NCBI GenBank assembly: GCA_007134175.1
Contig: SLLF01000307.1
Coordinates: 1-8,949, forward strand
Length of the DNA stretch: 8,949 nt
Origin: Kiritimatiellia bacterium
Lineage (GTDB): Bacteria; Verrucomicrobiota; Kiritimatiellia; SLAD01
Direction: 5' to 3'
The position numbers were made by a program, and so were the translations under genes. The first letter of the stretch is position 1. The number at the start of each line of letters is the position of its first letter. Below are positions 1 through 6,000 of the stretch, in pieces. Below the pieces are notes generated by a model that saw nothing but the letters and a program-made list of their open reading frames with translations, was not told the origin of the DNA and ran no database searches.

Positions 1-759
1 CACTAAATAGAAGATCCCCGACAGCATAAAAGCCGAGCCCAGCACGCCCACCGGAATCCGCCAGTCCATCATCCGGCGCACGACCAGATAGGCCCCGCAC
101 AACAGAATCAACAACCCCGCGGTTTCGCCCGCCGACCCGGTCACGGTCCCGAACAGCAGCATGAGGGCTTCCGTATCAATTTGTTCATATTTCATCAGGG
201 CTAGTGGTGTGGCGCCGACGAACCCGTCCGGAGCCACCTGTTCCAGCCAGCCGCTGATGGGACGAGGAACAAGGAAAGGCGGTGTCCAAGTGGACGGGAT
301 AAAGGACGTGAACCGGCCCGGCGACATGGACGGCACCCAGGTGGTCATCGGCAGCGTGAACGCCGCCTGGGCGAAAGCGCGCCCTACCAGGGCCGGGTTC
401 ATGACGTTGTACCCCAAACCACCAAAGAACATCTTCCCGACGGCCACACCGAATACCGACGCCACCACTGCCATCCAGAGCGGGAACGCCGGCGGCAGGA
501 CCAGCGCCAGCAGCAAACCGGTAATGACGGCGCTCCAATCGTTGATCGTGGAGGGTTGTCCCATCCATTTGCAGCACAGATGCTCCGTCGCGACACAGAC
601 CACGGTGCACACTACCAGCAAGGCCAAAGCGCTCAAACCGAACTGGAAGACGGACCAGGCACAAACCGGCAGCAGCGCGTAGACCACATGGCGCATGATC
701 GTTTCCACCGATAGCGGCTGGTGCAGATGCGGCGAGGTATGGAGTTGTACCGTATTCAT
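1..759 (-). CDS. rnfD: RnfD, electron transport complex membrane subunit (3' end off the window)
   Basis: RnfD/NqrB family integral membrane subunit of the Rnf complex, carrying a covalently bound FMN and part of the ion-translocation path. I translated it by hand from the ATG at 759-757: 253 codons stay open to the left edge, so the C-terminal part (E. coli RsxD is about 350 residues) is missing. Family signatures seen: an NDWSAVITGLLLALVLPP-type helix near residues 70-90, YNVMNPALVGRAF at 117-129, and the flavinylation motif VGATPL with Thr184 as the likely FMN attachment site (Thr187 in the Vibrio cholerae protein). Many hydrophobic helices alternate with short loops. The residue before GAT is Val where Ser is usual. 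The start overlaps the rnfC stop by four bases (ATGA), so the two are translationally coupled. rnfG, rnfE and rnfA would be expected further left, but this cannot be seen here. Confidence 0.95.
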   Translation of the reverse strand, partial: MNTVQLHTSPHLHQPLSVETIMRHVVYALLPVCAWSVFQFGLSALALLVVCTVVCVATEHLCCKWMGQPSTINDWSAVITGLLLALVLPPAFPLWMAVVASVFGVAVGKMFFGGLGYNVMNPALVGRAFAQAAFTLPMTTWVPSMSPGRFTSFIPSTWTPPFLVPRPISGWLEQVAPDGFVGATPLALMKYEQIDTEALMLLFGTVTGSAGETAGLLILLCGAYLVVRRMMDWRIPVGVLGSAFMLSGIFYLV

Positions 760-2138
760 TTCGCGGCGGCCTTCAGCGAGCGGTTCATCGCTTTTGCGAC
801 CCGGAAGTATTGCACCAACGGAATGCTGGAGGGACAGACATAACTGCAGCACCCGCACTCGAAACAGTCCATCAAATGGTGCGGCATCATATCCTCGTAC
901 TGCCGTTTACGGGCCATGCGGCCCAGCAGCGCCGGATTCAGGAGCATGGGGCAGGCTTCGACGCATTGGCCGCAGCTGATGCACGGATATTGGCGGCGCG
1001 GCGCCAAGGCATCGATTTCCTCCGGGCGCGGTACCAGAATGCCGCCACACCCCTTGGTCACCGGTACCTCCAGCGAGGAGACGGTGTCCCCCATCATCGG
1101 CCCGCCCATAATCAAGTATTTCGCCGACCCATGATACCCCAGCCGGCGCAGGATGAAGCCCAGCGGCGTGCCAATGGGCACGAGATAATTGCCGGGCTTA
1201 TTCAGGCCGGGTCCCGTCACCGTCACCACCCGCTCGATTACGCCCCGCTGCATCGGCAGCAACGCCCCGATCTGTACCGTGGTGGCAACGTTGAAAACGC
1301 CCAGGCCGACGGAAGAGGGGTATTGGCCCGACGGGATTTCGCGGCTCACCAGTGCCTTGGCCAGCATCTTTTCCGCGCCCTGCGGGTATTTAGTCTCCAC
1401 CACCTTAACCGTAATCGACCCGTCGCCCGGCAACGCTTGGCACACCGCTTCCGCAGCGTCCTGCTTGTTGGATTCCGTCCCGATGATCGCGCGTTCCGCG
1501 CCCATGGCACGCATGATCAAACGGGTGCCCATGATCAAGTCATCGGCCTGCTCCAGCATCAGGCGATGGTCCGTGGTCAAGTACGGTTCGCACTCACAGC
1601 CGTTGATCAGAATGGTGTCCACCTGGTGGTCGGGCGGCGGCGACATCTTCACGTGTGTCGGGAACGCCGCGCCCCCCAGCCCGACCAAACCCGCGTCCTG
1701 AATGGCCTGGATAATCGCCTTAGGGGTCATGGCGTCCACGTTCCGGGGCGCCCCGTAGAGAATCTCCTGCGAGTCGCCCGGCGATACGGTCAGGTAAATG
1801 GCCGGCACGCGCGGACCTTTCTGGGTCGAGGCCCAGTCAATACGCTTGATCACGCCCGTCGCCGGCGCGTGCAACGGGACGGACATGAAACCGTCCGCCT
1901 TGGCGATCGGTTCCCCGCGCACCACTTCCTGGCCCGGATGCACGATCGGGACCGACGGCTTGCCGAAGTGTTGCGAGAGCAACAGCGTCAATTCCGGAGG
2001 AAACGGCAACCGCGTAATCGGCTTGCCCGCCGTGTAGTGCTTATTATCCGGCGGATGCACCCCGTGCGAAAACGTGTCCAGCCGGGGGGCGGCCGCAGAG
2101 GAGACGGTGGTGGAAAGATTTGTGGCGGTGGTGGACAT
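756..2138 (-). CDS. rnfC: RnfC, NADH/FMN-binding and double [4Fe-4S] subunit
   Basis: Peripheral subunit of the Rnf complex that exchanges electrons with NAD(H) through FMN and passes them to iron-sulfur clusters. 460 residues. After a Ser/Thr/Ala-rich tail of about 22 residues comes the RnfC N-terminal signature GVHPPDNKHYT (26-36), then a barrel-sandwich region around residues 60-100 (HPGQEV...HAPATGVI). The nucleotide/flavin-binding loop GLGGAAFPTHVK is at 153-164 and NGCECEPYLTTD at 179-190. Two CxxCxxCxxxC clusters close the protein: C386, C389, C392, C396 and C425, C428, C431, C435. The long cysteine-free N-terminal extension and the extended C-terminal repeats of some RnfC proteins are absent. 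The ATG at 2138 has no convincing Shine-Dalgarno. rnfD follows with an ATGA overlap. Upstream lies a 155-nt gap with a large hairpin and then vapC, so rnfC may be expressed from a promoter shared with nifJ or with vapBC. Confidence 0.97.
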   Translation of the reverse strand: MSTTATNLSTTVSSAAAPRLDTFSHGVHPPDNKHYTAGKPITRLPFPPELTLLLSQHFGKPSVPIVHPGQEVVRGEPIAKADGFMSVPLHAPATGVIKRIDWASTQKGPRVPAIYLTVSPGDSQEILYGAPRNVDAMTPKAIIQAIQDAGLVGLGGAAFPTHVKMSPPPDHQVDTILINGCECEPYLTTDHRLMLEQADDLIMGTRLIMRAMGAERAIIGTESNKQDAAEAVCQALPGDGSITVKVVETKYPQGAEKMLAKALVSREIPSGQYPSSVGLGVFNVATTVQIGALLPMQRGVIERVVTVTGPGLNKPGNYLVPIGTPLGFILRRLGYHGSAKYLIMGGPMMGDTVSSLEVPVTKGCGGILVPRPEEIDALAPRRQYPCISCGQCVEACPMLLNPALLGRMARKRQYEDMMPHHLMDCFECGCCSYVCPSSIPLVQYFRVAKAMNRSLKAAAK

Positions 2139-2195
2139 GGGTTAGATCGTAGCTTTTGGTAAATTCGCACGTGCGCTCGAAGAAACAAGGCAAGC

Positions 2196-2282
2196 CGGTC
2201 GACGATTACGGGCGACGATTACGGATAACGAGAAAATACCTCGGGATCGTAAACCGTAATCGTCGCCCGTAGTCGTCAGCCG
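2196..2282. repeat. Long imperfect hairpin made of 13-nt repeats, between vapC and rnfC
   Basis: The 24-nt left arm at 2201-2224 is the reverse complement of 2254-2277 with one mismatch, which is a G-U pair in RNA. Three further pairs (2196-2198 with 2280-2282) extend the stem after two weak positions, leaving a 29-nt loop. The loop has a small inner stem, CGAG (2229-2232) with CTCG (2240-2243). Each arm is itself a tandem repeat: CGACGATTACGG occurs at 2200-2211 and again at 2213-2224. It starts about 12 nt past the vapC stop on the coding strand. No T run follows, so it is not a textbook terminator. It could slow or process the transcript between vapBC and rnfC, or be a dispersed palindromic element. 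Confidence 0.8.
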
Positions 2283-2293
2283 TAGGTTTATGC

Positions 2294-2695
2294 CTATAGC
2301 ACCCAATTGGCCACCTCAAGTGAATCAACCCGCCTAAACTCGCGCTCACTATTCGAAACCAAAACACGCCGACATGCCAAAGCATGAGCGGCGATCATTA
2401 TATCTAGCGGACCAATCGGTGTCCCCGCCGACTCCAGTTCCATTCGTATCCGACCGTACTCCGCCGCTGCCGTATCGTCATAATCCAGCGTTTCAAATCC
2501 TGCCATAAAACTTACCAGCGCCCAGCGGTTCGCCGCCGGTCGTTGACTACGTCGGGCCCCGTATTCCAGCTCACTTAGCGTGACCGTCGAAATACCAATT
2601 TCCCCTTCCGGCTGACGCATCACCTGCTGCAAAACGGATGGACTCCTGCGGCGAATCAATTCAACGCAGATATTCGTATCAAGCATGAACTTCAC
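2294..2695 (-). CDS. vapC: VapC toxin, PIN-domain ribonuclease
   Basis: Type II toxin of the VapBC family. PIN-domain toxins are Mg2+-dependent endoribonucleases, many of which cut initiator tRNA or a conserved rRNA loop. 133 residues, the usual length. The acidic active-site residues are present: Asp6 in LDTN, Glu42 in TLSELEYGA, and Asp98 in PIGPLDIMIAAHAL. The fourth position lies in the SNSEREF segment (114-120), matching the TNN-REF segment of enterobacterial VapC, so the enzyme looks intact. The start is taken as GTG at 2695-2693 because it gives the family N-terminus (KFMLDTN), overlaps the vapB stop as GTGA, and has GGGAG eight bases upstream. An ATG three codons later (2686) is an alternative. 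It ends with TAG at 2294, just before the long hairpin. The target RNA cannot be read from sequence. Confidence 0.93.
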   Translation of the reverse strand: MKFMLDTNICVELIRRRSPSVLQQVMRQPEGEIGISTVTLSELEYGARRSQRPAANRWALVSFMAGFETLDYDDTAAAEYGRIRMELESAGTPIGPLDIMIAAHALACRRVLVSNSEREFRRVDSLEVANWVL

Positions 2696-2922
2696 TCGAA
2701 GAACTCCCGTTCCTGAGCGGCCGGTTGATTGCGATCAGCCATAAAATCTTCCGAGAAAGCGTCGAGGCTCTCAAGCAGTGCGTGCCAGGCACTGCTTCGC
2801 GGAAAAAGAATAACCATATCCTCATGCTTTTTCACACAGACCTCATGGCCATCAAAACGGCATTCTTTCGGTAACCTCACTGCCTGGCTGCGCCCGTTCT
2901 CAAATAACTTAGCTGTTTTCAC
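2692..2922 (-). CDS. vapB: VapB antitoxin, AbrB-type DNA-binding protein
   Basis: Antitoxin of the VapBC pair. It neutralises VapC and, with it, represses its own promoter. 76 residues. The N-terminal swapped-hairpin AbrB/SpoVT domain has the family signature NGRSQAVRLPKE (9-20). The C-terminal half holds the VapC-binding tail (W at about residue 46, then SEDFMADRNQPAAQEREFF). The start codon is GTG at 2922-2920: it puts KTAKLFENGRSQAV at the N-terminus as in relatives and is preceded by AGGAGG only three bases upstream. vapC follows with a four-base overlap, so translation is coupled. Its own promoter and a palindromic operator lie directly upstream. Identity is secure. What it does inside an rnf operon is open. 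Confidence 0.93.
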   Translation of the reverse strand: MKTAKLFENGRSQAVRLPKECRFDGHEVCVKKHEDMVILFPRSSAWHALLESLDAFSEDFMADRNQPAAQEREFFE

Positions 2923-2925
2923 GTG

Positions 2926-2931
2926 CCTCCT
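2926..2931 (-). promoter_or_regulatory. Ribosome binding site of vapB
   Basis: AGGAGG on the minus strand, a perfect Shine-Dalgarno core. The gap to the GTG start at 2922 is only three bases, shorter than the usual five to nine. It supports GTG rather than an internal ATG as the vapB start. Confidence 0.75.
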
Positions 2932-2935
2932 ATAG

Positions 2936-2955
2936 GTATATACCCAGATATATAC
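2936..2955. promoter_or_regulatory. Palindromic operator of vapBC
   Basis: Perfect inverted repeat GTATATA, six-base spacer, TATATAC. The right arm contains the -10 hexamer of the vapBC promoter and the left arm ends five bases before the Shine-Dalgarno, covering the expected transcription start. VapB dimers are known to bind short AT-rich inverted repeats in this position, so this is the likely autoregulatory site. The role is inferred from position and symmetry. Confidence 0.8.
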
Positions 2956-2977
2956 TCACGGCCAGGTCTGTTGTCAA
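2949..2977 (-). promoter_or_regulatory. Sigma70-type promoter of vapBC
   Basis: On the minus strand, TTGACA (2977-2972) matches the -35 consensus exactly. It is followed by a 17-nt spacer and TATATA (2954-2949, four of six matches to TATAAT). Transcription would begin near 2942 and leave a leader of about 20 nt before the GTG. Because it lies inside the operon, it could also transcribe rnfC and rnfD if reading continues past the hairpin at 2196-2282. Confidence 0.75.
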
Positions 2978-2993
2978 TTCCTAACGTCTCCTC

Positions 2994-3072
2994 TTTTCCA
3001 ACGTCTCGAGAAAATGCGCGGATTCTTCCAACGTTTGGAAAAAAGCGGCCTATTTTGTTCCAAGGCCCGGAA
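2994..3072. repeat. Three spaced TTCC...GGAA-type dyads between nifJ and vapB
   Basis: Three small dyads begin at 2996, 3026 and 3058, spaced 30 and 32 nt apart. The middle one is perfect: TTCCAA (3026-3031), CGT, TTGGAA (3035-3040). The third is TTCC (3058-3061), seven bases, GGAA (3069-3072). The first is looser, TTTTC (2994-2998) with GAAAA (3010-3014). AACGTCTC occurs at 2983-2990 and 3000-3007, and AACGTTT at 3030-3036. On the nifJ coding strand the T-rich run lies before the middle hairpin rather than after it, so none is a standard terminator for nifJ. Confidence 0.6.
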
Positions 3073-3079
3073 AACTCCT

Positions 3080-6000
3080 TTATTGATATTTCTCGGCGCG
3101 CTTGACCAATTTCTCCAGATTCTTTTCGTTCGGATCGTGCGGAGTGCCGGGATGGATACATTGCCCGGTGCATTTTTCAGCCGAGCGCACAATATCCTTG
3201 AACGGACCGCCCTTGGGGTCCTTGATGTACGCCTTCTTCTCGTCGTCATACGCGAAGATTTTCGGGTTGATATTGATGCACTCGTCGCAGGAGGTGCATT
3301 CGTTGCGGTCAATCCAAGCCGGCTCAAACGCGCCGCCACCACCGCCGCCACCGGCCACAGTCGCATCCGGCGCGGCCGCCGTGGGCGCGGGCAGCACCGC
3401 TGCGCTACCATCGCCGGACAGCATCTGCATCAGGCCAGTGGCCAGTTTCTGTGCGGTTTCCGCACGGACTTGAGCCGCGATCTGTTCCGGATCGATCTTG
3501 CCCGATAGCCCGGCCAACGCCTTGAGCGTACGCCAGAAATGGCGGCGTTCCTCGGTGGACCGGACCAGCTCTTCGGCTACCAGCACGCGAATGAGACGGT
3601 TCTTCTTATTGACGCCCCAGACGTAGGGGAACATCCCCTCGCGCTCGTCCGTCTCCATATCGATGAACTCGGCGATGGGCACCATGTTATCGTTCCAGGT
3701 GTCCGGCGGCGCAACGCGGAAGTGTTTGCGGAACCGGGCTTCCCCGACGGCGAAGTCGGCGAAGGTCATCGGTATCTCTAGCTTCTTAACCTCACCCTCT
3801 TCCTCGTCCTGGTACTCCAGCGTGTAGGTGGGCCAATCCTCATCGAGGGCCGGATTGCCATCGAGGTTGATGCATTCCTCCCACGTGTCGCCGGCGGCCG
3901 GATCGAAGCGCAGGATCGGATAGGCCCGCGATTCGAGCGCCAGCTTGCTGCGCGCATAGGAGGCTTCGTCGCCGACACCGTGTTCGGGCTGGCAGACGGT
4001 GTAGCAATTGAAGAGCGCGGGACGACGGGCATTGATGCCGTCGATAAAGCCCTCGATCATGTGCGTGTAGTTCGACAGGTTGGCCTGCAGCACGAACGCG
4101 GTGCGGTGGGCGGCGCCGATCAAACTCATCTCCTTGCGGATTTCCGTCTTGCCGTGCCATGCCTTGCCGTACGGGGCCATGTCGGAGACCTGCCCGACAA
4201 AGCCGGAGGTGCAGGCTTGACCGCCGGTATTGGAATAGACCTGCGTGTCCAGCACCATGATCTTGATCGGTCGTCCGGCCATAAGGGCCCGCGACAGGTT
4301 CTGAAAACCGATGTCGTACATGGCGCCGTCGCCGCCGACCGCTACGACCGGCGGGCAGAGCAGGAATTCCTCGTCGGTGAATTTCTGCCAGTTGAAATAG
4401 GTCAACTCCTTGACCAGTTTCTCGTGGTCCGTCTCGCCGTCCAGGGCCGCTTGAGCCATGCGGATGGTCTTGAAGCCATCGGCCATCTTGACCATGTGCC
4501 CCTCGAAAATGCCCATCGCCACCGATGGCGCGTCCTGGAAGAGGTGGTTGGTCCAGGGGAACGGATACGGGTTGTAAGGGAACGAGGAGCCATAGACCGA
4601 CGAGCAACCCGTGGCGTTGGTGAAGCCCATGTTCGCCCGACCGGTGTTGGTCTCGCCCACTTCGTAGTTCCACTTGAGGTCCTTGAGCTTTTTGAGCAAC
4701 CCCGTGACCCACGCCAGCCAATCCTGATCGAGCGGACTGCCAGCTTTGCCCTGGTCCAGCTCGCTGGCCAGGGCGGAGAGGTTGAGGTCACCGGATTTGT
4801 GCGCCTCAATGATACGCTGGATCCGGGGCGCATCGCTCAGGTCGACGGTCTGGGCCAATTGCATCTTGACATGCTGTTCCAGCCGCTCAATCAGGTCGTT
4901 GATCTGCTCCACGTGCTTCTTCACGCGCCGCTGCATCAGCGTGGTGATGGTGGCGGTGAAGATGTGCAGGACCGATTTTTCGCCGCAGCCGGTGCAGGCA
5001 CCGTCGCCGCAGACCATCGACTGGTAGACCGACTTGTCCATCAACATCGTTTCCAGCGCACCGATCTTTTCGTCGATATCCTCCACCCGACTGAATTCCG
5101 GCGGCGTGCTGGGCAGGTCCAGCCAGTAATCCCAGTCGCGCCGCAAGGTTTCGATGCTGTCCTTGGTCTGCGGCTTGATGCGCAGCGCGTCGTCGTCACA
5201 CACATCCACGCAGAGCATGCAGCCTTTGCAGGTGTAGGGATTGACGGTGATCGCGAACAGACCGCCGCTGCCGGCTTGCTGTTTTTCCTTCTGATTATAG
5301 TACGGCTTGGTCAAGGAGAACTTGAATGAGCCCATCGCCTGGCGGAACCAGCCAAACTCGGTCTCCCATTCCTGGCGCTCCAGATCGGGCGCTTCGCCGA
5401 TGGTCGCGGTGATGGCGTCTTCCAGCAACGGGCCGACGTCCACCGACTTGCCGTTGGCCCCGTCGGTGGTGGCGCGCAGTTTCTTTTCCACCGTGCGCAC
5501 GGCGCGGCGGAGATGTTTGACCGTGTGTCCAACTTTTTCGACGCGCTTGATGGTCGTCTCAAAGGCATCCTGCACACTGCAGGCGATGCCCGGGATGGCG
5601 CTGTCGGGACAAACGGTGAAGCAGTCGCTGCACGCGGTACAGTTTTCCGGAATCCATTCGGGATGATTGAACCGGATCTGCGTCAGATCACGAAACACGC
5701 CGGTCGAGGCCGGGATCAGACTCATGGCGTTGAACGGGTCGGCCAGGTTGTCGTTCGGCTGACCGCCAAGATAGAACGAACCGGTCTGTTCCCAGAACCG
5801 GTGGATATCGGTCTTGGCATCGTTCGAAGCCGGCAACCGCCTGAGCATCACCGGCATACTCGATTCCTTCTTCAGCGTTTCCGCTTTCTCGCGTGTCACT
5901 TCCTTCCGGGCGATTTCCTTGATCTGGTCGAAACCACGCCGCACGACGCGAACGTTGTCTTCTACCACGCGCGCGCCTTTGCTGCCGAATTTCTTTTCGA

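Noticed and set aside
810..2162. A 450-codon open frame on the plus strand opposite rnfC
   Set aside because: It is the mirror of a clearly real gene. Its translation is rich in Arg, His and Gln without any recognisable domain, as expected from high-GC antisense frames.
2166..2175. CGCACGTGCG palindrome upstream of rnfC
   Set aside because: A perfect 10-bp palindrome, but short, GC-rich and without a second copy or clear link to a promoter. Chance is a sufficient explanation.
2139..2195. A promoter for rnfC (TTGTTT, 17 nt, AATTTA)
   Set aside because: The -10 candidate matches only two of six consensus positions, and no other pair is better.
2200..2282. CRISPR-like array in the 13-nt repeats
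   Set aside because: The repeats are only about 12-13 nt, nearly contiguous, arranged as an inverted pair, and there are no spacers of constant length.
3026..3046. Intrinsic terminator for nifJ
   Set aside because: The TTCCAA/TTGGAA hairpin has its T run on the upstream side for the nifJ strand. For the plus strand it is followed by A, not T.
3331..3352. Possible frameshift or artefact at the run of glycine codons in nifJ
   Set aside because: The seven glycines use mixed GGT and GGC codons rather than a homopolymer, and the frame continues into an intact ferredoxin motif, so it is a genuine linker.
3980..5329. A 449-codon open frame on the plus strand opposite nifJ
   Set aside because: Same reason: antisense to conserved PFOR domains, low-complexity composition, no motif or ribosome binding site that I can support.
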